Assembly: GCA_018881555.1 (NCBI GenBank)
Contig: JACAXG010000008.1
Coordinates: 11,065,316 to 11,129,315 of the forward strand
DNA length: 64,000 nucleotides
Origin: Amblyornis subalaris
Lineage: Eukaryota > Chordata > Aves > Passeriformes > Ptilonorhynchidae
Direction: 5' to 3'
The position numbers and the translations under genes are program-made. Positions 1 through 10,369 of this stretch are shown here, piece by piece. The stretch's first letter is position 1; each line of letters opens with the position of its first letter. The notes under the pieces were generated by a model. It was not told the origin of the DNA and did no database searches. It saw only the letters and a list, made by a program, of their open reading frames with translations.

Positions 1-1343
1 CTGCACAGTGCAGGAGTCAAGCACACATCACCTCCCTTGGTTATCACCCACAGGCCATCACAAAATGAACCCCCCAGAACCCGCAACTGCACTTCAAACC
101 CCCTGCACTGAACACACGGGGATGAGAGAAACCCAGTGGCCTCAGCCCAGTTTTCGAGCTATGAAACCTGACTGGCCCAGAGAACAGTCTGGAATTCAAA
201 TGTGGNCTTTGGGAGCCCTCACACCCAAACTCTGCAGCTCTACTCTGCCCAGATGGTGCCGGGTTATCCCCCCAAAGGGCATGGGCACCAGGAGGGGATC
301 AGCTCTGCCCAGATGGCAGCAATGGGTTTTTTTTCCCTCCTCACATCTTCACAGGCATCTTTGCTAATCCAGCCTCGGGAGCAGAAAGGCTGAGCAGCCG
401 GGCTGGGGAGCAGCACTGGGTCTGACCAGAGGGTTTGTCAAAGTTTTCCAGGAGGCATCAGCAGCTCTTTAAGCTTCTTGACAGCCAGGATAACAAACTG
501 TGTCTGCAGAGCTCTGGGGATCCAGGGTGGAATTAAAATGGGTAATGAATAGAGCCATTTTTCAGGGGATCACCGCTGCAGAGGCACGAAGGGCAGTGGG
601 CNAAAGGTGCTGGAGAGACACACGGGCAAGGGACACGGGGTGGCACAGGGGCTGTCACCAGGGTGGCAGCATTCCTTCTTTCCCAGCTCTGCACAGAAAG
701 GAAGGCACTTTACTGTCNGCCAGAGCAGCTTTTACCCTCTGCCTGCTGCTACAGGCACCCTCCAGGTTGCTGGGGTCACAGTGAAGCAGCCCCTTCCTCC
801 ACCCCGCCATGCTCATGTTCCCNGGAGTTTTCCGGCAGAGGCCTCGGTGGGCTGGCAGCACCACTGCTCATTTCAGTAAGAAGAGGATCTTCTTGAAGGG
901 GATGAGGAGAAAGACGAGTCTGGGAACAGCCTCCTTTCTTCGGCCTGTCACACTGGCAGTGATGCACCCTTTGATTTGGGGAGAGGTTTGATGGGATGGG
1001 TGCTGGGAGCCGTGGGTGTGGGAGATGCTCTGGGGGACCTGGATGCCAGGTCTGTGACAGGAGGTCGGTCTGGACATCAGTGCCAGCACATGGGACCCAG
1101 GGAAGGACACGCAGCCACAATGGGGGCAGACAGACATCGAGTGGGACAGCTCGCTCTGCTCTTCTCAAAGCTGATCCCCAGCTCCCAAAGGACCTGCCCG
1201 CCCCGATGGCTCTGTGTGCACCAGCCGACAAATCCTGCATGCACCAGTCCATCCCTGGAGGGCAGGGAGGTCCTGCAGAGATGCCCTCTGGCCATACCTG
1301 CTCCGGCTGAGCTCCTTCCCAGCTCCTTCCTCCCTCAGCCCTG
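1..1343. other. GC-rich noncoding stretch
   Basis: I see no exon, repeat or RNA gene. Open frames on both strands are short, lack domain-like composition and overlap one another as expected in GC-rich DNA. Four single N bases interrupt it (206, 602, 718, 823). It is probably intergenic or intronic. Confidence 0.4.
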
Positions 1344-1500
1344 TGACTCATGACGGTGCTTAATTAGCAGGATGCCTGCTGCAGACACCTGTCAACTCCT
1401 CCGAGACAACCAGCATTTCACGTTAGCTGCCCCGGGGCTGTTCGGCAGGAACAGCTCGCTCTCCGTATTGATATTCCTTCATCTCAGCCTATTTTCCAAG
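1344..1500. other. Possible small regulatory block
   Basis: A perfect AP-1 site (TGACTCA, 1344-1350) is followed within 20 bases by a TAATTAG homeodomain core (1361-1367). AT-richer sequence follows inside a GC-rich region. The texture resembles a conserved noncoding element; this is visual judgement with no alignment behind it. Confidence 0.25.
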
Positions 1501-3695
1501 CCGTCAAGCTGCCATCTCAACCCTCCCAGGCCCGGCAGTGCTGGGGAAAGCAGCCTCGTGTCCGTCAGCTCCTAGACTTTGATCCCACCTTTGCAGCCAC
1601 TGAGGAGGGCTGGAACCACTTTGTGCTTTCCCCAGCAGCCTGGCGTCCCCACACAGAGTGCACCAAGCACAGACTTTGGGTCGGGGCAATTTGGAAGACA
1701 GGAAAAAAGTCACTGCCTGGCTCCCCAGGTCCACAAAGTCTCCGAGATGCACCACCATGGATGTGGCATCACTGCCCTGGCCATGGTGCGGGGATAACCA
1801 TCCCACTGNGAGCCACGGCAACAGCCAGTAGAAAAGACATGGGGAAACTGTGTGTCCTTTGGAGCACCCCTCCGTCCCTCCTCTGGCATGGCCCACCTCA
1901 CCACTGCTTATTCCCACCTGTCCCATACCCTCCCTCACCAGGGTCAGCTGAGGACTACTTTCATGGAGCAGATTCACCTCCTCCCTCACCATTAGGATTG
2001 TGTGTCACTGTCCACTTCCCAAAGGCTTTCTGGTCCTCCACCAGTGCCAGGAGCAGAGGTGCTGTGCTGAGCATGTGTAGGGACAAGGGGAGGCTGCAGA
2101 GGCCTAAGAACATCCTGCCTGCCTTTCACCCATGGGGGGACNGCAGAAAATGGCACAATTAAGACCGGGTGATACATCAGTCAGACAAAACTTCAGGCCA
2201 CAGTTGCCTCCACTCCTAGGTGCGAGGCTCCATTCCTAGGATGGCTGTTTTCCCCATGACTCGAGTCAGTGGAAAGATCAACACCAAATCCTTTAGTGGC
2301 TCAAAAATTCGTCTCTGTCACATGGAACAAGTGGGTGGCCACGAGACGCCAAGGAGTCCCTTCCCTTTCTCCAGTACCCATGTAAAATTAAAATGGACAA
2401 GGAAGAAGCTGCTGTAAATAATGCATTCGTGGTGCACTACACAGCTTCAGGAGCACATATTCATTGTCTAGTCTTATTTAAAGAAACCCAGCCCTGCCTG
2501 AGTCATTAAAAATGTATCCTGGTTTCAGCTTCATCCCATATACACTCACCACTGTGAAGCAGGTGGTTCAGTGGCTATTTTCATGCCTTCCCTCTCTCAG
2601 CCGGTCCTGGGCAGCCCCACGCTGTTACAAGCGAGGCCTCTAGGTCACATGAAAAATTCAAGCACTTGGCATCAGGCGTTTTCCATCCCCATGCTCCCTG
2701 CTCCTCCCTCGCACCTGGGCCCGAGGACCTGCTCTCTGCCACTGCCTCCTAGACCTCAGCAGCATTCTCTGAGCTAATAAAGGATGCTAAGGAAGACTNC
2801 TAAGCCCCAGTCTGGCCACAGCAGCAATCCCACCACTTTTCCATTCCAATACTTTCTCCCCATCTCCCTCTGGCCAGTCTTAGTTCTCCATCACATGTTC
2901 CCCTTGCTCTCTCCCTGCATCTCCTCCCACGCACAGCCCAACATGCCATGGGGTTCAGCAAAGAACTGGCCCCCTTAGGACCCACAGGCTGCAGCGTTGT
3001 GTTTGCTCTTCGCCATCATTCCAGGGATACAACGCCCAAAGCTGCCATCTTGCACAGCTCCAGGCAGGCACCAGAGGGAATTTAAGTCACCCTTGGTGCT
3101 CTGGAAATGGTGGCTGGGGGTAAGGAGGAGAGGCCAGATCCAAGGCTGGGAATGAGGAGCAGAAGGCGAAGCCACCCAATGTCTGGCTGATATTCACCAC
3201 GTGCCGTTCAACAACCAGGTGGCCACAAGTCCAAATGCCTCATTAGTAAGGTGGAGCTTCAACTACCTCGGCCCTGGCCAGTGCTCTCACCCCTTTGCTG
3301 CCCCACAGCTAAAGTATCTGCACCCACCCCTGCAAGGACAGACGGGTGCCCTGGGGTGCTGTCACCCAACCAAAGGCAGAGCCATCAAACCACGCTCAGT
3401 CCATCTCCCTGTCAGAGGGAGCTCATGGGCGAGCATGAGNGCATGTGTGACCCCAGCAAAGCCTGGGGCAGAGGCATTATCNGCAGTTTACAGCATCCAT
3501 CCCTGCCTCCTCCTGTCTGGGTAGCTCTGGAGGCAATCGTCGAGGTGGGATAAGCCGGCAGCATCTCTCGGACACACGGACACCTGCCCACGTGCACGCA
3601 GCCCGGGCACCCGGCTGGATCCTCCACATGCCCCCCCGTGGAGGAGCTCCTCCAGAGACACTGCAGGAAAACCTGGGAGATAACACATGCCTGCG
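1501..3695. other. GC-rich noncoding stretch
   Basis: No exon with matching splice sites and no recognisable protein in any frame. A short AT-richer patch at about 2431-2545 (octamer-like ATGCATTC and a TTTAAAG run) could be a small conserved element, but nothing firm can be said. The rest holds nothing I can name. Confidence 0.35.
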
Positions 3696-3925
3696 ACATT
3701 AGCAATTAAGGAACATTAATTATAATAATAATAATTATCACAAAATAGCATTTTTATGGCACAATATTATGCTGAAAGATTTACAACATACCGAATCATG
3801 AAGTTCGTAATTAAAGTTATTTTAGTTTCTAATTTCGCTTTAATTCTATTCCAATAAAAGATAGGATAAATATACCTTAAAAAAAATCCGCAGAAACCAT
3901 TACTTAAGACAATTTCCCTACACAG
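3696..3925. other. AT-rich candidate conserved noncoding element
   Basis: The block stands out sharply from its GC-rich flanks. It opens with repeated TAAT/ATTA cores around an ATAATAATAAT run (3716-3738), then continues with AATTAAAG, TTTTAG and TTTAATTC-type homeodomain words. All frames are closed by stops. Dense TAAT cores in an otherwise GC-rich stretch are typical of developmental enhancers in vertebrates; that assignment is inference. Confidence 0.35.
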
Positions 3926-4339
3926 GGATGTTATACTGCAGCACAGAGATCCCTTGAGAGGCATCACAAACCTCAGTGAAGAAGAAGTGTTCAGGCCTGT
4001 GGAATACCAAGCACCACAAGCCTCGCCCCGGGGCAGCAGGACACCACAGCCTGAAGGCACCTCTGGCCTCTTGGCTTGAGCTTCCTGGCCACGAGTCCTC
4101 CTGAGGTGGGTCTGTAAGCCATCTTGTTCCTTCTGCTGTTGGGATGGGAGGAACTGGAGAGCCTGGTACCCACAAGGCAGCCACAGGAAGAGCTGAGCTG
4201 GATTTGTTCCTCACGCTGCTGCCAGAGGAGTCCCAGCATCATCACTATGAGCATAATGCTGCTGGGGTGGAGCAGGAATGTTTCACCCTGGCTCTGACTT
4301 GAGCCTGTGCACCTGAAACAGTGGGTAGGAGAGAGGGGG
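3926..4339. other. Unremarkable noncoding stretch
   Basis: Mixed composition, no recognisable coding, repeat or RNA signal. Confidence 0.35.
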
Positions 4340-4650
4340 CAAAGAGAGGACCCAAATCTCAGCCTTCCATGGGAAAATTGTTATTGTCCAAAGTGGTTTC
4401 GCAGAATTGAAACCCAACCTGCAATTGTTTTGATGGAAGTTCATCACCACAGTAAGAAAAGGGGGGAAAAAAAGACAGGGAAATTCTTTAGAGGTGGTCA
4501 AAGGTCTACATCTTGGAAGAGAGATTGCCATCATATAAGGATTTTTCAGTGCCATTTTGTGAATAAACCCCATAATACGAACAAAGCCAAAATCAGAATA
4601 CAAAGCCTGATGCTTACCACAGCAGCCCGCTCTGACTGCCCGGTATCTTG
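4340..4650. other. Candidate conserved noncoding element
   Basis: Moderately AT-rich sequence with CAATTGTTTTGATGG-like, AGGATTTTTCAG and CCATAATACGAACAAAG-like words (HOX- and SOX-type motifs) between GC-rich flanks. A 181-codon frame crosses it on the plus strand and a 139-codon frame on the minus strand. Neither resembles a known protein, and their mutual overlap argues against both. Confidence 0.25.
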
Positions 4651-5180
4651 TAGCACGGGAATTTTGAGAAACATTTGTATCACCCCACCACCCGAGATAC
4701 ATTTTGGAATCTCAGGCTCTCCGCCCAAAGGAGTCCAGACTCTGCTTTGCTGGACCAGCACTGCTCTAAGCCCGCTGGAGCTGTGCCAGCAGCTGAACTC
4801 CTGCTGGTTCAGCCTTTCCCACCTTGATGCCTCTCTGCATGAGGAGACCTGAGGCCACTGCTGGCTGTCCCAGACCCACTCGCCTGGGAGCTGCACCCCA
4901 CTATCCCTGCCAACAACAAATGGCACAAGAGGAGGGAAGGGAAAAGGATGAGCTGATGGGTTTGGGAGGCTATTTACCTCCAGCACCCTCCCCATGTAGC
5001 AGGCAGCCCTGGCTGTGCCCCAGAAAAAACCACCATAGGTATGAGCAGCTGAAGGTCCATCACATCCAGGCAGAACGTCGCTGTCCCACGGTGTCCGTAC
5101 TCACTCGGTCTGAAAGCCAGAGCATGTGCCACATCCCCTTGCCCACAATGCCATCCCCACTCGCTGCCTGTAAGGAGCCC
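4651..5180. other. Unremarkable noncoding stretch
   Basis: No recognisable gene, repeat or RNA. Slightly CT-rich plus strand. Confidence 0.3.
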
Positions 5181-5450
5181 CCTCCTCCCGCCCTCCGCGT
5201 GGTCTAGCGCTGGGGCAACTCCTCCCGGCGATGGAGCGGCCGCAGGGCAGGCTGGGGGACCCTGCAGCCCCCGCCCAAAGCAGTCAGCACGGCCGACTGC
5301 CCCCGAGCCCAGCCCGAGCCCCGCTCCCCCGGGAGCCCCCCTGGGACTGCACTTCTCCATAATTAATTTAAGTGCCTCTGTGCTGCCCGCCGGGCTCCCG
5401 CGCACAGATTACTCACCTCGCTGCAGACGCGGGGAACATTAAGAGTGTGT
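5181..5450. promoter_or_regulatory. Small CpG-rich patch ending in a TAATTAATTTAA box
   Basis: About 13 CpG dinucleotides lie between roughly 5185 and 5345, including a NotI-type GCGGCCGC site near 5235. A TAATTAATTTAA homeodomain-rich stretch follows near 5360-5375, then more CpGs up to about 5445. The pairing of a CpG patch with an AT-rich homeobox-type motif suggests an enhancer or minor promoter. No exon is evident on either strand. Below the size normally required for a CpG island. Confidence 0.35.
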
Positions 5451-5685
5451 CCGGAAGATGAGAGGTCTTGGCTCCCTGACAGCCCATAACTGATGGCTGG
5501 TTGGGAGGCAGCTGAGGCAACACCAGTTCTCAGAAAAGCAGCAGGTCTGCCAGAGGGTGATCCCAGCACCCACACTCCCAGATGGCTGGGAGGGAAACGA
5601 GGACTCCCCAAAAGCTGAGCAGGGGTGGTGGGGTGTGCATTTGAGGGAAGGGTGAAGGCTTTAACTAGAAGAGGTGCCTATGCTG
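5451..5685. other. Unremarkable noncoding stretch
   Basis: No recognisable feature. Confidence 0.3.
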
Positions 5686-5775
5686 CCAGTAAGGTCTTTA
5701 ATTGATTCTGGGAGAGTGATTTCTAAATTACATCCTGACGTGTACACTGCAATCGATAAATGCATTAAGGAAGGA
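5686..5775. other. Short candidate conserved noncoding element
   Basis: A 90-base AT-richer island with TTTAATTGATTC, TTTCTAAATTAC and ATCGATAAATGC words between GC-rich flanks. ATCGATAA (near 5752) is a CUT/ONECUT-like core. No coding sense in any frame beyond a chance open frame on the plus strand. Confidence 0.25.
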
Positions 5776-6210
5776 GCCTGCAGGCCTTGGGTTGTGCTGC
5801 TCCACACCATCCCCACAGGCTGGACCCCGCTCCCCGCCCCTCCGGGCTGCAGGGAATCCCTGGGAGCAGCAGGGCTGGGCACTGCATCACCTGGGGATGT
5901 GCCCCATGCAGCATCCCTCTCCAGGCAGGTTCCCCACACCTGGGAGGGATGCAGGTATCTCGAATTATTGACTTCTTCAAGGATTAGTGCCACGGTGGCA
6001 CACACAGAAACAAGCCTCCCTCTGCCACACTGGGATGGTGCTTCCACTGCCACCTCGAGCTCCTGCTCACACCCTGCTCTCCATCTCCTGGGTACTTCTT
6101 ACAAACCAATTCGATCTGGAAAACCAAGAGCGAGGCAGAGTGGTCCTTTCCATGAGGATGTGTCAGAAATCCTGAAGAGCTTGGCTGCATGCCTATTTTA
6201 GGATGACAGA
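5776..6210. other. GC-rich noncoding stretch
   Basis: No recognisable gene, repeat or RNA. Overlapping open frames on both strands are treated as chance. Confidence 0.3.
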
Positions 6211-6251
6211 TTTAGGAAGGGGTTTACCATCTTTAGGAAGGGTTTAGTGAT
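6211..6251 (+). repeat. Tandem duplication, about 21 bp x 2
   Basis: Two adjacent units begin TTTAGGAAGGG at 6211 and 6232. The second unit lacks one G and diverges at its end. This is a local slippage-type duplication; no function is implied. Confidence 0.6.
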
Positions 6252-6344
6252 TTGAAGAAGCTGCCTGGAAGTTCCTGCTCTCCCTGCACATTCCCCTGGC
6301 ACATTCCTGCTGCCTGAAGAGAGAGCTGGGAGCTAGGAAAACAA

Positions 6345-6715
6345 AAGCAAATACAAACACTTCAGCCTATTTATTAAAAAAGTTTATAAAATGATGAGTG
6401 AAAGACAGCTAATGATGCATCGTATGGTTAGTGCCAGGGAAAACGCTCTAAATTAAAGTCCTCAAATATGAAAAGAATCAACATTTAATAAGACAGTTAA
6501 TGTATGTTATTTAAATGTCACTTCATTATTAAAAGTGTATATTTTTTGAGGTTTAATAACCATGTAATTGAAGCATCTTTTCTATAGTTAAACCTTGGCA
6601 AATATGTTTTTCATAATTAGCCAGTATTTATTTAACATGCAATAACCATCCCATTAAATTTAATGACTTCAATTAATAGGTACAAAGGGGCCTTTTTTAA
6701 TGTCAATATGTATTC
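6345..6715. other. AT-rich candidate conserved noncoding element
   Basis: About 370 bases of strongly AT-rich DNA in a GC-rich neighbourhood. It is full of homeodomain-type cores: GCTAATGATGCAT near 6410, TTTAATAAG, GTTAATG, TTCATTATTAAAAG, CATGTAATTG, CATAATTAGCC near 6613, and a terminal CCCATTAAATTTAATG followed by CAATTAATAGG. All frames contain stops. The sharp edges and motif density resemble a long-range enhancer. No alignment was possible here. Confidence 0.4.
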
Positions 6716-8270
6716 CTAAAGCCAGTCCCCGACACCGTGCCACGGGGCAGCTCAGCCCCCTGGGGGTGACCAGGGAGGGCAGGGGCCCGGGCCGAGCCAC
6801 GGGGCTTTGCTGGTGCCTCACTGCAGGAATGGGGACCCGCAGGTGGGAAGGGGGTGCTGCGTGTCCCAGCCAGGGCTTGGGGGTCACAGAGAAGGGCCAT
6901 GCCAGCCCTGCTGCCGGGTGTGAGGAGTGAGGCCGAAGGGCAAACTNTTGGGCCAGTGAGGCAGCAGCGGCTCAGCCCGACACAGCCACAGCTGAGCCTT
7001 GTAGGCCACATTAGAGAACAGCCCAGGGTAAATTAACTCCTTTAACGAACCATCCAGTACAGAGTTATTAACTGGCTCGTAATAAACCCCAGCACAACAC
7101 TGTGCCTGCTGCAATCCCACTGGGCTCCGGGCTATAGAACCCCGCTCTGTTAGCAAGGAAAGCCCCGTCCTGCAGGAATGCACCATCTCCAGTGCTCCAG
7201 CACCTCCCTGGCCCCAGGCAGGGGCTTTGCTCACTCCCAAGACACCTGCACCTCTGGGGGCTCTCCCTGTTCCCTCAACCCCGCCAGGATCCCACATGCC
7301 TCTTCCCAATCCTTTGGACCCCTGCTCTCCCCATGAATCTCAGCCCACATATCAGGGACTTGGATTTGTCTGATGGCAGAAGTGCCTGAGGAATTGAGCA
7401 GGGAAGAGCACGTGTTCCCCACATGTGGCAAACGGAGAAGCAAACTCCGGAACACAGAGCCAACCTCTCAGAAAGCAAATCACTGCTTGTGGGAAGCAGC
7501 GCGCTAGAAACACATCACCCTTGCGCTCTGTCGGAGGTGCTGGAGTACAGAGCCATGGCAGCCAGCCCCAGGGCAGGCTGCAAGTGAGGTGCTCCCCCAG
7601 GGACCCCAGAAGGCCAATGGCCAAGGCCAGCAGCCAGCATGGCCCCCTGGCTTGCCCCGGGTGCAGCTGGGGGAACCTTAGTGCTCCCCAGTGCCCTGTG
7701 ACCACCCCACCCGGGGGTGTGATGCCAGCTGCAGACACCAGGTCGGGTCACATCCTCCTGACTTGCAAACTGGTGAGATGATGCTGGAAGTGCTCACAGC
7801 AGCCATGGGACCCTGGGGAGGTGGTTGTGAGCTCTGCTCTGCTTTTCCAGATGTCTTGAGCCAGGACCAGGCTCAAAGAGCCTTTAGAGACACTAAATCC
7901 TTGAAGGCAGAGGATTATGANTTGAGTTATACCTCTGGCTGGGCTAGCCTAAGTTCAGGGTGATTTGGATCACCCTAGGACAGAGATCTAGCTCTAGCTC
8001 CATTGGAACATGACAGAAGCTGGGGGCAGCCACCATCTCACTGCCTGAGTGTCCCTGGCACCTCCTTCCCCAGCTAAAACCCTCTGAGGCCATTTGCAGG
8101 GAATGGCCAAAATGCACCAAGGCTCGAGCAGATTGGGGAAGCATATGTCTCCACACATTTCCCAGGGCAGGGATAGAGATGCCAGCAGCGCCTCCAGCCT
8201 CCGCTGGGCAAGGCACCGGCTGCCTGTGCTCGCCTGCCCCATGTGCAGCGAGGCAGCGAGACTTAGCAGT
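6716..8270. other. GC-rich noncoding stretch
   Basis: No convincing exon. A short AT-richer patch at about 7025-7100 (TTAACTCC, GAGTTATTAACT, CGTAATAAAC) breaks the GC-rich background and may be a small conserved element. Open frames on both strands show no domains. Confidence 0.35.
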
Positions 8271-8274
8271 GATC

Positions 8275-8730
8275 AGTGACTCCCAATTAATTGTGGTATC
8301 GGTATTTAAGGGACTCCATTGTGACAAGGCTGCCACGAGCTGGCTGCGGCCATCTGCTTCCCTGGCCTGGGGACCCTGATGCCTGTGGGGAGGGACCAGT
8401 GATTTCTGACTCCNGCTCCGCTGCCCTTCTCCCTGCGGCTTGGCTGGGTAGCCCGGCCAGCGTGGGGAGCAGAGCCGATGGGGTTATTTAGTGCCTCAAA
8501 CAAGGCACAAGCTCCCAGCGGCGCTGCTGCCAACCTGCGAACAGCTGCCTGCACCGACGTGGCCATAAATTACCCACGGAGCCATTGGGGACCCGCACCG
8601 GAGGGCAGGCGGCAGCGGCTGCAGCCCCGCACAGGAGCCCGGAACAGGCAATTAATCCTCGTTAGCAGCTTGACGGGGAGATGGGCTTGCTGGGCGTGCG
8701 GCACGGGGTGGCTGCTCCTGCAGCGGGGCT
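8275..8730. promoter_or_regulatory. CpG-enriched patch with homeodomain-type motifs
   Basis: About 20 CpGs lie between 8390 and 8730, with CCCAATTAATTG (about 8282-8293), CCATAAATTACCC near 8564-8576 and GGCAATTAATCC near 8646-8657 embedded in them. The mixture of CpG enrichment and TAAT cores suggests a regulatory element or minor promoter. A 250-codon plus-strand frame starts inside it (8478), but its composition looks like chance GC-rich reading-through. Confidence 0.3.
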
Positions 8731-8734
8731 CTCT

Positions 8735-8880
8735 CCTCCGTTTGTACCTCTCCTTCCCCAGAGTCCTCTTCAATGCAACTCCTCCTTCACCTCTCCCACC
8801 CCTGACCCGTCTCCTTCCTCTCCTGTGTTATCTTTCCTTCTTCCTGCCTCTCTCCATCCTTTCATCCCACCTGCCCCGCC
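8735..8880. repeat. Pyrimidine-rich low-complexity tract
   Basis: The plus strand is dominated by CTCC, TTCC and CCTCT words for about 145 bases with few purines. This is low-complexity DNA with possible triplex-forming tendency; no coding significance. Confidence 0.5.
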
Positions 8881-10136
8881 AGCACTGCGCCCCAAAGTTG
8901 CTCCGTGGCACTGCTCCCGTCCCCAAAGCAGGGGTGAGGCTGGTCCCTGCCTGCCACACTCAGCTCCCAGCAGGTGCCCGAGAGCCCTTGCAATGGCACA
9001 GCCGCCGGGACTTGGGCATCCTGTACCGCAGGCTCAGGGACCAGCCTTCTGGCTTCCCAGGGAATGAGATAAAACCAAGACACGACAAACCACGAGGCCA
9101 CCCCCAGAGCCCAGACCCACACTGCTGCAGCCCGGCCCTCGGGGACACGAGGCTCGCTGGGCACAGGCAGAGCACAGCCCGGCCAGGACAGCCCAGCAAT
9201 GCTGGAAGGGACGTGTCATTCCCAGTGTGACATCCCTGAAGCAAGCAAATGCCGCTTCTCACACAGCAGATGGCAAATCCTACAGCAGGGAGGGGAAGAG
9301 GGGTGCCCATTAGCACCCCCAGCTATCGCCTTAACTCTGCATCTCCCTTTTCAGGGCTGGGAGCCAGCACAAGGCTCCCAGGCTCTCCCCTCCACCACTC
9401 TCTTCCTGCCAGCTACAGACATCCCCAAGNACACCCCCCACAACCAGGAACCAACCTCTGACTCCTGTCCCCAGCCCTCTACACCCAGGTCCATCAGTCA
9501 GTGCTCCAGGAGGAACCACAGAGCTACAGCAAAAAAAGGACCCTGATTTCAAAGAAAATAATAATTCTAGAATAAATAAATAAATAACAAGCCCAAGCAC
9601 AAGTCTGCTTTTAAATTCAAATGTGCAATATGGCCCAGAGCCTCAGAGCCAGAAGGAAACTACAGATTTGGGCAAGGAAACAGGGAATATTTCACTTCAG
9701 CTCGGTCCAAGCCGTCATGATTTACCCAGCAGTGAGGGAGGTGGGGAGAGTGCTGCTCCCTGAGGGCTCTGCAGCTCCGGAAGGCATTGCCCTGCCCACC
9801 ATCCCCAGGTTGCCGTCCCCGGACCTAAAAGATTTCTCCAGATTTTCACATCCCACATCAGCTCCCCGTTATGCCTCACCTGCTCCATTTCAGGGCCATG
9901 GCTGTGCCAGGGCAGGGGGTTCTCCCTAGGGCTCCTGTTGGAATTTCCAGTGCTCATGGACACCACGGTCCTGCCCTGCTGGGACCCAGGANCCTCCAGG
10001 CCCAGCAAGGCACCAAATGGGACACAACACCCAGGCCTGTGCAGGGCTGGTGTCACAAACATGCCAGTGGCCACGGTGGTGGCCGTCCAGCTCGGGCTGG
10101 GCACTGGTGTGGGGCAGCAATGCCATGACGTTATTT
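8881..10136. other. GC-rich noncoding stretch with an AAAT microsatellite
   Basis: No recognisable exon. A short (AAAT)n run lies at about 9571-9587 within an AT-rich patch (9545-9620). A CRE-like TGACGTT lies near 10126, just before the CR1 fragment. Confidence 0.35.
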
Positions 10137-10350
10137 CCCTACAACACCTGAAAGGAGGATGTAGCCAGGCGGGGGTCGGTCTCCTCCCAAGTAACAAGGG
10201 ACAGAACAAGAGGAAACAGTCCCAGGCTGCGCCAGGGGAGGTTTAGATTAGATATGAGGGAAAATTTCTTCACTGAAAGGGCTGTCAAGCAGCGGAACAG
10301 GCTGCCCAGGGAAGTGGCGGAGCTTCTCTCTCCCGAACCCCTGGACATCA
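10137..10350 (+). mobile_element. CR1 LINE fragment
   Basis: The plus strand follows the CR1 ORF2 3' portion: CCTGAAAGGAGG near 10148, GGGACAGAACAAGAGGAAA near 10198, GGGGAGGTTTAGATTAGATAT near 10234 and GGAACAGGCTGCCCAGGGA near 10296. These are the standard landmarks of avian CR1 copies. It is 5'-truncated, interrupted by stops, and breaks off before the CR1 3' tail, so it is dead. The right end lies within about 20 bases of a CpG island. Confidence 0.9.
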
Positions 10351-10369
10351 CCTAGACAGCGGCGGGGAC

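Noticed and set aside
776..1351. 191-codon minus-strand frame considered as a plexin (PLXNA1) exon
   Set aside because: No sema, PSI or IPT features and no cysteine spacing typical of plexins; contains an N and overlaps other chance frames.
8478..9230. 250-codon open frame on the plus strand
   Set aside because: Lies in GC-rich and pyrimidine-rich DNA where stops are rare; composition follows the low-complexity tract and no domain, signal peptide or splice pattern is recognisable.
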